Shown here: in pieces, positions 49,192 to 58,652 of the stretch
Position numbering within the stretch: position 1 is the first letter of the stretch
Layout: each line of letters begins with the position of its first letter
From: Acetobacteraceae bacterium
Lineage (GTDB): Bacteria > Pseudomonadota > Alphaproteobacteria > Acetobacterales > Acetobacteraceae
Direction of reading: 5' to 3'
Assembly (NCBI GenBank): GCA_021732665.1
Contig: JAKFUL010000017.1
Coordinates: forward strand, 57,797 to 121,796
DNA: 64,000 bases
Made by a program: the position numbers and the translations under genes
The notes under the pieces: generated by a model
Databases searched by the model: none
Seen by the model: the letters and a program-made list of their open reading frames with translations, nothing else
Told to the model about the DNA's origin: nothing

Positions 49192-50351
49192 GCGGAAAAC
49201 TCCTCGGCGATGCGGGCGGCGAGGCGGCGGGCCACCTCCTCCTTGGGTAGGCGCGGCCAGTCCTCCACGCCCGTGGCCGTGACGAGATGGACGGTGTTCT
49301 CCGCGCCGCCCATCACATCGCCCGAGACGTCATTGGCGACGATCCAGTCGCAGCCCTTGCGCAGCCGCTTGGCGGTGGCGTGTTCCACCACATGCTCGGT
49401 CTCGGCGGCGAAGCCCACGACCAGGCGCGGGCGGATGGCGTGGCGGGAGAGGGTGGCGAGGATGTCCGGGTTCAGCGCCATGGTCAGGATGGGAGCGCCG
49501 GCACCCGGCTCCTTCTTCATTTTTTGGCCGGCCTCGGCGGCGCTGCGCCAGTCGGCGACGGCCGCGGCGGCGACTAAGATATCGGCGGGCAAGGCGGCCT
49601 CGCAGGCGGCCAGCATGTCCCGCGCGGTCTCCACCCGGGTCACCGTCACGCCCACCGGGTCGGGCTGGTGCACCGGGCCGCTGACCAGCGTGACGCGGGC
49701 ACCCAGCGCCGCCAAAGCCGCGGCAATGGCATGCCCCTGCTTGCCGGAGCTGCGGTTGGCGATGTAGCGCACGGGGTCGATCGGCTCATGCGTCGGCCCG
49801 CTCGTCACCAGCGCATGCCGCCCCGCCAATGGCTTCGGGCCGGAGATCGCCGCCAGCAGATCGGCCGGCTCGATGAAGCGGCCGGGGCCGGATTCAGGCT
49901 CGGCCATCGCGCCCGAGACGGGGCCGGCGAACACCACGCCGCGCGCCCGCAACAGCGCGGCATTGGCCTGGGTGGCCGGGTGTTCCCACATCGCCGGGTT
50001 CATCGCCGGCGCCACCAGCACCGGCGCCCGGGTGGCCAGCAGAACGGTGGAAGCGAGGTCGGTCGTCAACCCATGCGCCATGCGGGCGAGCATGTTGGCG
50101 CTCGCCGGCGCCACCACCACCTGGTCCGGCCAGCGGGCCAGCCGGATATGCCCGATACTCTCCTCGGCCGCCCAGAGATCCTCATGCACCGGCTGGCCGG
50201 TGATGGCCGCCAGCGCCTCACGCGTGACGAACCGCGCGCCGCCGGCGGTGAGGATCGCCCGCACCTCACGCCCCGCGGCACGCGCCGCACGCACGAAGAC
50301 CAACGCCTTGAAGGCGGCGACACTGCCGGAGACGATGAGCAAAATCCTCAT
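49188..50351 (-). CDS. coaBC: Phosphopantothenoylcysteine decarboxylase/phosphopantothenate-cysteine ligase
   Basis: A 387-residue bifunctional enzyme of coenzyme A synthesis. The N-terminal flavin domain (CoaC) has [35 protein letters not shown] and [13 protein letters not shown]. The C-terminal CoaB domain has [20 protein letters not shown] and [12 protein letters not shown], then [18 protein letters not shown]. Its start overlaps the stop of the thioesterase gene upstream and its stop overlaps dut. Confidence 0.96.
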   Translation of the reverse strand: MRILLIVSGSVAAFKALVFVRAARAAGREVRAILTAGGARFVTREALAAITGQPVHEDLWAAEESIGHIRLARWPDQVVVAPASANMLARMAHGLTTDLASTVLLATRAPVLVAPAMNPAMWEHPATQANAALLRARGVVFAGPVSGAMAEPESGPGRFIEPADLLAAISGPKPLAGRHALVTSGPTHEPIDPVRYIANRSSGKQGHAIAAALAALGARVTLVSGPVHQPDPVGVTVTRVETARDMLAACEAALPADILVAAAAVADWRSAAEAGQKMKKEPGAGAPILTMALNPDILATLSRHAIRPRLVVGFAAETEHVVEHATAKRLRKGCDWIVANDVSGDVMGGAENTVHLVTATGVEDWPRLPKEEVARRLAARIAEEFSA

Positions 50352-50752
50352 GCCACCCCCATCATGGTGGCGAGCATGGTGGCGACCAGCACCTCGCGCC
50401 CCAACTCATCCACCACATGCACGTCGGCCGCACAAAAACTCAGCGTCTTGCCCGGCTTCAACACCCGCCCGGTGGCCCGCGCCAGCATCCCCGCCGCCGG
50501 ACGCAGGAAAGACATCTTGAACTCCACACTCAACACCTCCTGCCCCTCCGGCATCAAACTCAACGCCGCGAAACCACAGGCATTGTCGGCCATCGTCGTC
50601 AGCACCCCGGCATGGAAATAGCCGACATGCTGCGTCAAATGCGCCCCGAACGGGACCTCGATGACACAATGCCCGGGCTCACTCTGCGCCAGGCGCAGGC
50701 CAAGATGCGTGGCCAGGCCCTGGGCGGCGAAACGTGCCTCGACCCTAAGCAT
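50348..50752 (-). CDS. PaaI-type hotdog thioesterase
   Basis: The 134-residue protein has the hotdog signature HVGYFHAGVLTTMADNACGFAA near residue 45 and ends [12 protein letters not shown]. It probably hydrolyses an acyl- or aryl-CoA, but the substrate is unknown. The ATG at 50752 (MLRVEARFAAQG) is chosen because the longer frame upstream runs into palindromic repeat copy B. It leads the paaI-coaBC-dut-moeB-dsrE run of overlapping genes. Confidence 0.85.
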   Translation of the reverse strand: MLRVEARFAAQGLATHLGLRLAQSEPGHCVIEVPFGAHLTQHVGYFHAGVLTTMADNACGFAALSLMPEGQEVLSVEFKMSFLRPAAGMLARATGRVLKPGKTLSFCAADVHVVDELGREVLVATMLATMMGVA

Positions 50753-50760
50753 GGTGGGTG

Positions 50761-51006
50761 GTGAGCGTGGCCCTTGGGGAAGGCGCTGCCTTCCCCAAAC
50801 CCCATCCGCCAGGGGCGAGCCGCCCCTGGACCGTCGTGGAGTCATGGCGCAGCGGAGGGAGGGGCCGGTCATGCCCTTCATCCGGGTCGCGACCGTGAGG
50901 CCCCTCCCTCCGCTGCGCCATATTCATGGGTTCCAAGGGCCTTTCGGCCTTTGGCGGGTGGGTTTGGGAGGGCAGAGCCCTCCCAAGGGCCGCGCTCACA
51001 ACCTCC
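50761..51006 (+). repeat. Composite palindromic repeat, copy B
   Basis: Same orientation and hairpin order as copy A. 50774-50798 is an 11-bp stem with a GCT loop. 50809-50829 is a 9-bp stem with an AGC loop. 50844-50866 pairs perfectly with 50899-50921 over 23 bp, with sequence unlike copy A. 50933-50954 is a 9-bp stem with one G-T pair. 50964-50986 is a 10-bp stem with an AGA loop. The right terminus, read on the minus strand as GGAGGTTGTGAGCGCG, supplies the last two codons and the stop of ubiE. The left end lies 8 bases from the thioesterase start. Confidence 0.9.
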
Positions 51007-51757
51007 ACCCCGAGTGGATCGCCACGATCCCGCCGGACAGGCTGCGCCAGCCCGTCTTTTCCATGCCTGCGTCGCCCATCATCGCGGCCAGTGTTGGCTG
51101 ATCGGGGAACATGCGGATGCTTTCGGCCAGGTATTGGTAGCTTTCGGCATCCTTGGCGATGCGTTCGCCCAGGCGCGGCAGGACCTGGAAGCTCCAGAGG
51201 TCGTAGAGCCTGTCGAGGGCGGCGACTTCGAGCTTGGAGAATTCCAGGCAGAAGAAGCGTCCACCGGGCCGCAGCACCCGGCGTGCCTCGCGCAGCACGG
51301 CCGCCTTGTCGGTGCAGTTGCGCAGGCCGAAGGCCATGGAGATTTTCTCGACGGAGCGATCGGGCAGGGGGATTTTCTCGGCATCCACCACCATGAAATC
51401 CACGCCGGCGGCGAGGCCCATGTTCAGCCCGCGGTCGCGCCCGATGGCGAGCATGGAGGGGTTGATGTCGGTGCAGATGACGCGGCCCATGCCCATTTTT
51501 TTCGCGCCCAGGCCGATATCGCCGGTGCCTGAGGCGAGGTCGAGCAGTGTTTCATTGGCGCGGGGGCCGATGGCGTTGAGGAAAACGCGTTTCCAGACCC
51601 GGTGCAGGCCGAGCGACATGACGTCGTTCATTACGTCGTATTTGGGGGCCACGCTGTCGAAGACGGCGCGGACCATGGAGGCTTTTTCCTCCCGCGGCAC
51701 GTCGCGGAAGCCGAAATCGGCGGTGTTCTTCTCATGGAAGGGAGCGTCGGACATCAT
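50996..51757 (-). CDS. ubiE: Ubiquinone/menaquinone biosynthesis C-methyltransferase
   Basis: A 253-residue SAM methyltransferase. UbiE motifs are [22 protein letters not shown] near residue 38, [12 protein letters not shown] near 72, and [19 protein letters not shown] near 135. It adds the C2 methyl group of ubiquinone. ATG at 51757 or 51754 (MMSDAPF) lacks a ribosome-binding site; TACAAC lies six bases ahead, so the message may be leaderless. The end of the gene lies in the terminal sequence of repeat copy B. Confidence 0.95.
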   Translation of the reverse strand: MMSDAPFHEKNTADFGFRDVPREEKASMVRAVFDSVAPKYDVMNDVMSLGLHRVWKRVFLNAIGPRANETLLDLASGTGDIGLGAKKMGMGRVICTDINPSMLAIGRDRGLNMGLAAGVDFMVVDAEKIPLPDRSVEKISMAFGLRNCTDKAAVLREARRVLRPGGRFFCLEFSKLEVAALDRLYDLWSFQVLPRLGERIAKDAESYQYLAESIRMFPDQPTLAAMMGDAGMEKTGWRSLSGGIVAIHSGWRL

Positions 51758-51783
51758 CGCGGCGTTGTAGCACAGTGATTCGC

Positions 51784-52677
51784 ATGCCCGAACTCCCCGA
51801 GGTCGAAACCGTGATGCGTGGCCTGGCCGCGGTGCTGGATGGCACGGTGATCGAGCGCGCGGAGGTGCGCCGGCCGGATCTGCGCTGGCCCCTGCCGCCG
51901 GGGCTGGCCGCGCGGCTGACCGGGGCGCGGGTGCTGGGGTTCCGCAGGCGGGCCAAATACATGTTGATGCGGCTGTCGGGTGGGGACTCGCTGCTGATCC
52001 ATCTCGGCATGTCCGGCCGCATGGTGGCGCGCAACCGGCATGAACCTGTCGTGATCCGGCTGGAGCCGCAGGGTGCCGCCTCCGACGCGCGGGGTCATAA
52101 CGCGCCGCCCGAGTTGCATGAGCATGTGGTGATCGAGACCGCCGACTGGCGGGTCGGTTTTGTCGACCCTCGGCGCTTCGGCGCCATGGACCTGGTGCCC
52201 ACCGCGGCCGAGGATGGCCATAAATTCCTGGCCGGGCTGGGGCCCGAGCCGTTGGAGGATGCCTTCAACCCGGTCGTGCTCTCCGCCGCCCTGGCGGGAA
52301 AGCGCACCCCCATCAAGGCTGCGCTGCTGGACCAGAAGGTGGTGGCGGGGCTGGGCAACATCTATGTCAGCGAGGCCTTGTTCCGCGCCGGCATCTCGCC
52401 CCGCCGCCTGGCCGAGAGCATTCCCGGCGCCCGCGCCGCGCGGCTGGTGCCCGCCATCAAGGCCGTGCTGGCCGAGAGCATCGCCGCCGGCGGCTCATCC
52501 TTGCGCGACTATGTGCGTGCCGATGGCGAGGTGGGGTTCTTCCAGAACAGTTTCGACGTGTATGACCGCCAGGATCAGCCCTGCGCGAGCTGCCCCGGCG
52601 TGCCGCCCTGCCAGGGCATAGTCCGGATTGTGCAGTCGGGCAGGGCGAGCTTCTATTGCCCGCGACGGCAGAAATGA
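51784..52677 (+). CDS. mutM: Formamidopyrimidine-DNA glycosylase
   Basis: A 297-residue base-excision glycosylase for oxidised purines. The mature N-terminus must be PELPEVET, because the proline is the catalytic nucleophile, which fixes the ATG at 51784 against the in-frame GTG nine bases earlier. [15 protein letters not shown] near residue 197 forms the helix-two-turn-helix, and the C-terminal zinc finger has [12 protein letters not shown] and a final Cys in FYCPRRQK. It is divergent from ubiE with 26 bases between. Confidence 0.96.
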   Translation: MPELPEVETVMRGLAAVLDGTVIERAEVRRPDLRWPLPPGLAARLTGARVLGFRRRAKYMLMRLSGGDSLLIHLGMSGRMVARNRHEPVVIRLEPQGAASDARGHNAPPELHEHVVIETADWRVGFVDPRRFGAMDLVPTAAEDGHKFLAGLGPEPLEDAFNPVVLSAALAGKRTPIKAALLDQKVVAGLGNIYVSEALFRAGISPRRLAESIPGARAARLVPAIKAVLAESIAAGGSSLRDYVRADGEVGFFQNSFDVYDRQDQPCASCPGVPPCQGIVRIVQSGRASFYCPRRQK

Positions 52678-52736
52678 CGCTGGCTTGCGCCGCCAGCCCC
52701 GCCGCCCGAAACTGCGGCCAACAAGGGAGCCATCGC

Positions 52737-53513
52737 ATGTCCACCGAAATGATCCTGGTCGAGACCCACGGGCCCACCGGGGTGATCCGCCTCAACCGCC
52801 CCGCGGCGCTGAACGCGTTGTGTGACCAGCTGATGATCGAGCTGGGCGCCGCGTTGCGGGCCTATGACAATGACCCGGGCATTTTTTCTGTCATCATCAC
52901 GGGGTCCGAAAAAGCTTTCGCCGCCGGTGCCGACATCAAGGAGATGAAGGACCGGACCTATCCGGCGGTCTACCTCAATGATTTCATTGGCATGAACTGG
53001 GAGGTGGTGCCGACCATCCGCAAGCCGGTGATCGCTGCCGTGGCCGGCTTCGCGCTGGGCGGTGGGTGCGAGCTGGCGATGATGTGCGATTTCATCATTG
53101 CCGCGGAGAACGCCAAATTCGGCCAGCCCGAAATCAACCTCGGCATCATCCCCGGCGCCGGCGGCACCCAGCGCCTGACCCGCGCGGTGGGCAAGGCCAA
53201 GGCCATGGATTTGTGCCTGACCGGGCGGATGATGGACGCGGCCGAGGCCGAGCGCTCGGGCCTGGTCGCCCGCGTCGTGCCGCTGGAAAAGCTGATGGAG
53301 GAGGCGCTGAAGGTGGGCGAAAAGCTCGCCACGCTGAGCCAGCCCGCCACCGCCATGGCCAAGGAGGCGGTGAACCGGGCCTTCGAGACCACCCTGGCGG
53401 AAGGGGTGAAATTCGAGCGCCGGCTGTTTCATGGCCTTTTTGCGACAGCGGATCAGAAGGAAGGCATGGCGGCCTTCGCCGAGAAGCGGCGGGCGCAATT
53501 CCGTCATCAGTGA
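52737..53513 (+). CDS. Enoyl-CoA hydratase
   Basis: A 258-residue crotonase-fold enzyme. [17 protein letters not shown] near residue 55 forms the oxyanion hole, and the two catalytic glutamates lie in [12 protein letters not shown] near 110 and [19 protein letters not shown] near 130. It hydrates trans-2-enoyl-CoA in fatty acid or amino acid breakdown. AAGGGAG about 7 bases before the ATG fixes the start. It sits alone between mutM and rpsT. Confidence 0.93.
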   Translation: MSTEMILVETHGPTGVIRLNRPAALNALCDQLMIELGAALRAYDNDPGIFSVIITGSEKAFAAGADIKEMKDRTYPAVYLNDFIGMNWEVVPTIRKPVIAAVAGFALGGGCELAMMCDFIIAAENAKFGQPEINLGIIPGAGGTQRLTRAVGKAKAMDLCLTGRMMDAAEAERSGLVARVVPLEKLMEEALKVGEKLATLSQPATAMAKEAVNRAFETTLAEGVKFERRLFHGLFATADQKEGMAAFAEKRRAQFRHQ

Positions 53514-53639
53514 GTCGCAATCGCGCCTTGACGCTGCCTGGGGGGCGGCGATAGATACCGCCTCCCGGTTGCCCGGCCCGCCCATCCTCCATTCCCAAAT
53601 CGGCTTCGCAGCCTGAGAAACCTTCGGTAAACATCATTC

Positions 53640-53909
53640 ATGGCCAATAACCCCTCCGCCGAAAAGCGCATTCGTCAGACCGAGAAGCGCACGGAGCGCA
53701 ACCGCGCCCGCCGTTCGCGCGTGCGCACCTTCCTGCGCAAGGTCGAGCTGGCGCTGGACGCAGGCAAGAAGGCCGAGGCCGTGGCGGCCTTCCAGGCGGC
53801 GCAGCCGGAAATGCAGCGCGCCGTGGGCAAGGGCGTGCTTCACCTGAACACCGTCTCGCGCAAGCTGTCGCGGCTCTCCGCCCGCATCAAGGCGCTTGAA
53901 GCCGCCTGA
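53640..53909 (+). CDS. rpsT: 30S ribosomal protein S20
   Basis: An 89-residue basic helical protein. [20 protein letters not shown] and [17 protein letters not shown] near residue 25 are the S20 signature, with [20 protein letters not shown] near 65. It binds 16S rRNA during 30S assembly. The stop codon TGA sits in the loop of a 7-bp hairpin (53900-53916). rpsT directly before dnaA is the order expected in Acetobacteraceae and some other alphaproteobacteria. Confidence 0.97.
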   Translation: MANNPSAEKRIRQTEKRTERNRARRSRVRTFLRKVELALDAGKKAEAVAAFQAAQPEMQRAVGKGVLHLNTVSRKLSRLSARIKALEAA

Positions 53910-53916
53910 GGCGGCT
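53900..53916 (+). terminator. Hairpin with the rpsT stop codon in its loop
   Basis: AGCCGCC at 53900-53906 and GGCGGCT at 53910-53916 flank the TGA stop of rpsT exactly. The stem is short and no U-run follows, so it is at best a weak terminator or an mRNA end stabiliser. Confidence 0.3.
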
Positions 53917-54261
53917 GGCTGTCTCCACAATACACTGTGTAGTTCTTATGCCTGCTGTTCTGGCGGGCGTAAGTAAATTTGTGTCTCTGTTGTGGCTTGG
54001 ATTGTTCTGCTTTGTTGATCTATTTGCAACAATCGACGAGGAACCGCGGCGGCAGTCATTTACCATTTGCGCTCCATTTGCCGTCCGCCCTAACATCTGA
54101 AACAAGCGGTAACACCTCTGTTTCCCCCCGCCGGCACAGGTCGCGAGGCAATGATGTCGGTCGAAACGGTTTGCCCACCGCTTGAGAATTGTAACGCGTG
54201 CGGAAAAACGACCCCCGAGGCTCCCCAGCCTAGGCAAAAAATGAAGAGGCAGGTGTTCTGT
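53910..54261 (+). other. rpsT-dnaA intergenic region
   Basis: This 352-base gap is the most AT-rich stretch of the window. It contains an imperfect palindrome TTGTTG (54012-54017) and CAACAA (54027-54032) and several T/G-rich runs. No convincing TTATCCACA-type DnaA box is seen; only weak partial matches such as TTGTGGCTT occur. It likely carries the dnaA promoter. An origin role is possible but not supported by the sequence seen. Confidence 0.5.
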
Positions 54262-55695
54262 ATGACCACGGAAACCGGCAATCTCCCCCCCGATGCCGGC
54301 AAGTTGGCCGCCCAATGGGCAAGCTTGCGAGCCCGCCTCCGCGGTGAGGTGGGAGAAGTCGAATATCGCAACTGGCTCCGCCAGATGGTGCTCGCGGGCA
54401 TCGATGGCGAGGTTGTAAAAATCGCCCTGCCCTCACGCTTCCTGCGGGACTGGGTGCGCGATCACTATGGCGACCGCCTGCGGGTGCTCAGCCAGGCAGA
54501 ATGGTCGCAGGTGAAGCGGCTGGATTTCCGCGTGTCGGCCAGCGCGGCCGTCGAGGCGGATAGCGACGACGACGCGGCCTCCGCCCCCGAGCGGGGCCTG
54601 GCCGAGAGCCTCAGCCAACCGCCGCGCTCCGCCAGCACCGCCCGCCTGCCCGAGACACGAGACACGGAATGGCTGGCGCCGCTCGACAAGCGCCTGACCT
54701 TCGAGACCTTCGTCGTCGGCAAGCCCAATGAATTTGCTCATGCCTGCGCCCGGCGCGTGGCCGAACGCCCGGCCATGGCCGGTTTCAACCCGCTCTTCCT
54801 CTATGGCGGGGTGGGGCTGGGCAAGACGCATTTGATGCATTCCATCGCCTGGGCGATCCGCGGCGCCCATCCGGAACGCCCGGTCGCCTATATGTCGGCC
54901 GAGAAATTCATGTACCGCTTCATCGGCGCGCTGCGCGGCGGGAATACCATGGAGTTCAAGACTCAGCTGCGCTCGGTCGACGTGCTGATGATCGACGACC
55001 TGCAATTCCTGATCGGCAAGGACAACACGCAGGAGGAGTTCTTCCACACCTTCAACGCGCTGGTGGATGCCGGCAAGCAGATCGTCGTGTCGGCCGACAA
55101 GTCGCCCAATGACCTCTCGGGGATCGAGGACCGACTGCGCACGCGCCTGGGTGGCGGAATCGTCGCCGATCTTCACGCCACCACCTATGAATTGCGGCTG
55201 TCGATTCTCCAAGCCAAGGCGGCGCAGGCCGGCGTGGAAGTGCCGCTGAAGGTGCAGGAGCTTCTCGCCCATAAGATCGCGTCCAATGTGCGCGACCTGG
55301 AGGGGGCGCTGAACCGGCTGGTGGCACACTCAAAACTGTTCGGCCGGCCGCTGACGTTGGAGACTGTGCCAGAGGTGCTCAACGACCTGCTGCGTACGCA
55401 TGAACGCCGCATCACCATCGACGACATCCAACGCAAGGTGGCGGAACATTATTCCATCCGCATGACCGACATGTTCTCGGCCCGCCGCGCCCGCGCCGTC
55501 GCCCGGCCCAGGCAGGTCGCCATGTTCCTGGCCAAACAACTCACCTCGCGCTCACTGCCCGAAATCGGCCGCCGCTTCGGCAACCGCGACCACACCACCG
55601 TGATGCACGCCGTCAGCCGCATCACCGAACTGATGGTCGAAGACCGCGTCCTGGCCGAAGACGTGACCCTGCTGCGGAAAATGCTAGAGACCTGA
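54262..55695 (+). CDS. dnaA: Chromosomal replication initiator protein DnaA
   Basis: A 477-residue AAA+ protein from the ATG at 54262 (MTTETGNLPPDAGKLAAQW). Domain I is residues 1-80, linker 85-150. Domain III has the Walker A motif GGVGLGKTHLMHS and Walker B MIDDLQFLIGKD. Domain IV ends with LPEIGRRFGNRDHTTVMHAV, the DnaA-box-binding helix-turn-helix. ATGs at 54241 and 54151 are possible but add unusual sequence. Repeat copy C starts 7 bases after the stop. Confidence 0.96.
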   Translation: MTTETGNLPPDAGKLAAQWASLRARLRGEVGEVEYRNWLRQMVLAGIDGEVVKIALPSRFLRDWVRDHYGDRLRVLSQAEWSQVKRLDFRVSASAAVEADSDDDAASAPERGLAESLSQPPRSASTARLPETRDTEWLAPLDKRLTFETFVVGKPNEFAHACARRVAERPAMAGFNPLFLYGGVGLGKTHLMHSIAWAIRGAHPERPVAYMSAEKFMYRFIGALRGGNTMEFKTQLRSVDVLMIDDLQFLIGKDNTQEEFFHTFNALVDAGKQIVVSADKSPNDLSGIEDRLRTRLGGGIVADLHATTYELRLSILQAKAAQAGVEVPLKVQELLAHKIASNVRDLEGALNRLVAHSKLFGRPLTLETVPEVLNDLLRTHERRITIDDIQRKVAEHYSIRMTDMFSARRARAVARPRQVAMFLAKQLTSRSLPEIGRRFGNRDHTTVMHAVSRITELMVEDRVLAEDVTLLRKMLET

Positions 55696-55702
55696 GGGAG
55701 CC

Positions 55703-55974
55703 GGAGGTTGTGAGCGCGACCCTTGGGGAAGGCTCTGCCTTCCCCGCACGTTCATCGCCTTCGGCGCTGAACCCGCCAAGGGCCTTAGGCCCTTGTATCC
55801 CATTGAGTTTATCGGAGGTGGGGGGAGGGGGCTTGCGGTCGCACGGGCCGGGCGGTGGCTCTGGCCCCCACCCCCCAACTCCGATCAAAAACCCACGGCG
55901 GTCCAGGGGTCCCTGACCCCTGGTGGATGGGGGTCTGGGGGAAGGCAAAGCCTTAACCCAGGGCAGCCCGCGCT
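55703..55974 (-). repeat. Composite palindromic repeat, copy C (inverted)
   Basis: The element is in reverse orientation to A and B. On the plus strand, 55725-55745 is a 9-bp stem with a TCT loop, followed by an extra TTCATCGCC/GGCGCTGAA stem. CAAGGGCCT/AGGCCCTTG follows near 55787. A long imperfect stem then runs from ATCGGAGG to the matching CTCCGAT, followed by CCAGGGGTC/GACCCCTGG and a degenerate last hairpin. The left terminus GGAGGTTGTGAGCGCG is identical to that of copy B. Its ends lie 7 bases from the dnaA stop and on the stop codon of the convergent DUF1348 gene. Confidence 0.88.
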
Positions 55975-56446
55975 ACAGCCCCAGTTCACTCAGCCCCGGA
56001 TGTTCCGCGGGCCGCGCCCCCGGCGCCGGCCAATGGAATTTGCGGTCCGCCTCGCGGATCGGCACGTCATTGATGCTGGCCTCGCGGCGCTGCATGTAGC
56101 CGTTCGCGTCGAATTCCCATTGTTCGTTGCCATGGCTGCGGAACCAGTTGCCGCTGTCATCCCGCCATTCATAGGCGAAGCGCACGGCGATGCGGTGGCC
56201 GGAGGCGGCCCAGACTTCCTTGATCAGGCGGTAGTCGAGCTCGCGGGCGTACTTGCGGGTCATAAAGGCTTCGATGGCCTCGCGGCCGGCGAAGAACTCG
56301 GCGCGATTGCGCCAGCGGCTGTCGGGTGTGTAGGCGGCGGCCACGCGGGCGGGGTCGCGGCTGTTCCAGGCATCCTCGGCGGCGCGGGCTTTTTTCGCGG
56401 CGGTGTCGAGGTCGAAGGGGGGCAGGGGGGGGCGGGGGTTTTCCAT
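55973..56446 (-). CDS. NTF2-fold protein (DUF1348/SnoaL-like)
   Basis: A 157-residue protein with the DUF1348 pattern [21 protein letters not shown] near residue 22, [14 protein letters not shown] near 45, and [24 protein letters not shown] near 92. The cone-shaped fold often binds small ligands. The enzyme activity, if any, is unknown. Its TAG stop lies at the terminal bases of repeat copy C. Confidence 0.85.
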   Translation of the reverse strand: MENPRPPLPPFDLDTAAKKARAAEDAWNSRDPARVAAAYTPDSRWRNRAEFFAGREAIEAFMTRKYARELDYRLIKEVWAASGHRIAVRFAYEWRDDSGNWFRSHGNEQWEFDANGYMQRREASINDVPIREADRKFHWPAPGARPAEHPGLSELGL

Positions 56447-56565
56447 GGCGACCCAATCTAGCCTCCCCGTGCCGCGGCGCGCGAGGCGAGAATTCGCAAC
56501 ACGCCACGCGGCTTAACGCGCGGCCGGCGAAATGCGATGATCGGTTCAAGAAAACCGGAGGAACC

Positions 56566-57525
56566 ATGTCGCTCTCTCGCCGCACCCTGCTTGCCACCGC
56601 CCTTGCCACGCCCGCCCTGGCGCAGGGCTGGGCGCCCAGCCGCACCGTCACCATCCTGATCCCCTTCGCCGCTGGCGGCGCCACCGACGTGATGGGCCGC
56701 CTGATCGCTCAGCCGATGAGCCAGAAGCTGGGCCAGACCGTGGTGGTGGAAAACATGGCCGGCGCCTCGGGCGGGGTGGCGGCGGCGCGTGTCGCACGCA
56801 CCGCGCCGGATGGGCATTTGCTCTTCCTCGGCCATATCGGCGTCTTCGCCTTCAACCAGCATCTGTTCACCCGGCTGGCCTATGACCCCGCGGATTTCGT
56901 GCCCGCCGGGCTGGTCGCGACCAACCCCATGGTGCTGATCGTCAGCCGGCAATCGGGCATCACCAGCATGGATGAGCTGAAGGCGCGCGGCCGCGCCGGC
57001 CGGCTGTCCATCGGCAGTTCGGGGCTGGGCACAACGCTGCACATGGGCGGTGTGATGGTGAACAAGGCGCTGGGTGGCGGCAACACGCTGGTGCCCTATC
57101 GCGGCGGCGGGCCGGCGATCAACGACCTGCATGCCGGCGTGCTGGATGTGGTGGTGGACCAGGCGTTGACCGCGCTGCCGGCGGTGGAGGCGGGCGCGCG
57201 GGCGATCTGCGTCACGGGTGCCACCCGGCTGCCGCAGATCGCCGCCACCCCCACCTCCCGCGAGGCGGGTCTGGCGGAGCTGGACCTTGAAGTCTGGAAC
57301 ATCCTCACCGCGCTGCGCACGACGCCCGCGCCGATCCTGGCGGCGGTGACGGAGGCGCTGAATGGCGCGCTCGATGACCCCCATGTCCGCACCCGGTTCG
57401 AGGCTGCCTCCGCCCGCGCGCCGGCGCCTGCTGAGCGAGGCCCGGCTTTCGCCGCGAATCTGGTGCGCACGGAGCAGGTGCGCTGGGGTCAGTTCATCCG
57501 CGAGGCCGGGATCGAACGGGAGTGA
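56566..57525 (+). CDS. Tripartite tricarboxylate transporter receptor (Bug family) 1
   Basis: The 319-residue periplasmic binding protein has a twin-arginine signal (SLSRRTLLATALATPALAQ). The mature protein has TILIPFAAGGATDVMGRLIAQ, NMAGASGGVAAARVA and GTTLHMGGVMVNKALGG, all Bug-family features. It should capture a carboxylate or aromatic acid. GGAGG precedes the ATG by five bases. The TctA/TctB membrane subunits are not nearby. It overlaps the CoA-transferase gene (GTGA). Confidence 0.9.
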   Translation: MSLSRRTLLATALATPALAQGWAPSRTVTILIPFAAGGATDVMGRLIAQPMSQKLGQTVVVENMAGASGGVAAARVARTAPDGHLLFLGHIGVFAFNQHLFTRLAYDPADFVPAGLVATNPMVLIVSRQSGITSMDELKARGRAGRLSIGSSGLGTTLHMGGVMVNKALGGGNTLVPYRGGGPAINDLHAGVLDVVVDQALTALPAVEAGARAICVTGATRLPQIAATPTSREAGLAELDLEVWNILTALRTTPAPILAAVTEALNGALDDPHVRTRFEAASARAPAPAERGPAFAANLVRTEQVRWGQFIREAGIERE

Positions 57526-58652
57526 CCCCCGGTAAGCCCCTCGAGGGCCTGCTGGTCGTCTCCATGGAACAGGCGGTGGCCGCCCCCACCTGCTCGGCCA
57601 AGCTCTGCGATGCCGGGGCGCGGGTGATCAAGATCGAACGCGCGGAGGGCGATTTCGCCCGCGGCTATGACGCCGCGGCGAAGGGTCTCTCGACCTATTT
57701 CGTCTGGCTGAACCGGGGCAAGGAAAGTGTGTGCCTCAACATCAAGGAGCCTTCCGACAAGGCGCTGTTGCAGGCGCTGGTCGCGAAGGCCGATGTGTTC
57801 ATCCAGAATCTGGCACCCGGCGCCATGGCCCGTGCCGGCTTCGGCTCCGCCGCGCTGCGCGAAAAACACCCCCGCCTGATCACCGTGGACATCTCCGGCT
57901 ATGGCGAGGAGGGCGAATACGCAGCAATGAAGGCCTATGACCTGCTGGTCCAGGCCGAATCCGGCCTCGCCAGCGTCACCGGCCGGGCAGAGGGGCCGGG
58001 GCGCGTGGGTTTTTCGGTGTGCGACATCGCCTGCGGCACCATGGCGCATGCGGCGGTGCTGGAGGCGCTGATCGAGCGTTCCATCACTGGCACCGGGAAA
58101 GGTGTTGCGGTGTCGCTGTTCGACGGCATGGCGGATTGGATGAATGTCCCGCTGCTGTATTTCGAAGGCACGGGGAAAACCCCCGCCCGCATCGGCATGG
58201 CCCATCCCAGCCTTTGCCCCTATGGCGCCTTCGAGACCAGCGACGGCGCGCAGATCCTGATCTCGATCCAGAACGAGCGGGAATGGGCCGATTTCGCCAC
58301 CCATTTCCTGAACGACACCGGGCTGATCACCCGGCCGGAATTCGCCACCAACATGGCCCGCGTGGCCAACCGACCGATGGTGGATGCGCATATCGCCGCG
58401 GTCTTCGCCGCGCGCAGCCGCGGGGCATGCGTGGCCGCCCTGGCCGCGGCCAATACCGCCTATGGCTTCATCAACGGTGTCGATGGGCTTTCGTCCCACC
58501 CCGCGCTGCGCCGGGTGACGGTGGAGACGGAGCGCGGCCCGGTCTCCATCGCCGCGCCGGCGGCGCGCTTCTCCGACGGCGCGCGGGCACTGGGCCCGGT
58601 GCCCAGCCTGGGCCAGCACACCGAGGCCGTCCGACAGGAGTTCCTGCCATGA
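57522..58652 (+). CDS. CaiB/BaiF-family CoA-transferase
   Basis: A 376-residue family III CoA-transferase starting with GTG. PLEGLLVVSMEQAVAAP near residue 5, GARVIKIERAEGDFARGYD near 30, FVWLNRGKESVCLNIKEP near 65, and the catalytic Asp region HPRLITVDISGYGEEGEY near 117 match formyl-CoA/succinyl-CoA-type transferases. It would activate an organic acid, perhaps one imported with help of the flanking Bug proteins. It overlaps genes on both sides. Confidence 0.9.
   Translation: MTPGKPLEGLLVVSMEQAVAAPTCSAKLCDAGARVIKIERAEGDFARGYDAAAKGLSTYFVWLNRGKESVCLNIKEPSDKALLQALVAKADVFIQNLAPGAMARAGFGSAALREKHPRLITVDISGYGEEGEYAAMKAYDLLVQAESGLASVTGRAEGPGRVGFSVCDIACGTMAHAAVLEALIERSITGTGKGVAVSLFDGMADWMNVPLLYFEGTGKTPARIGMAHPSLCPYGAFETSDGAQILISIQNEREWADFATHFLNDTGLITRPEFATNMARVANRPMVDAHIAAVFAARSRGACVAALAAANTAYGFINGVDGLSSHPALRRVTVETERGPVSIAAPAARFSDGARALGPVPSLGQHTEAVRQEFLP

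Noticed and set aside
53910..54261. Chromosomal origin of replication
   Set aside because: No cluster of DnaA boxes is visible, and in many alphaproteobacteria the origin is not beside dnaA.
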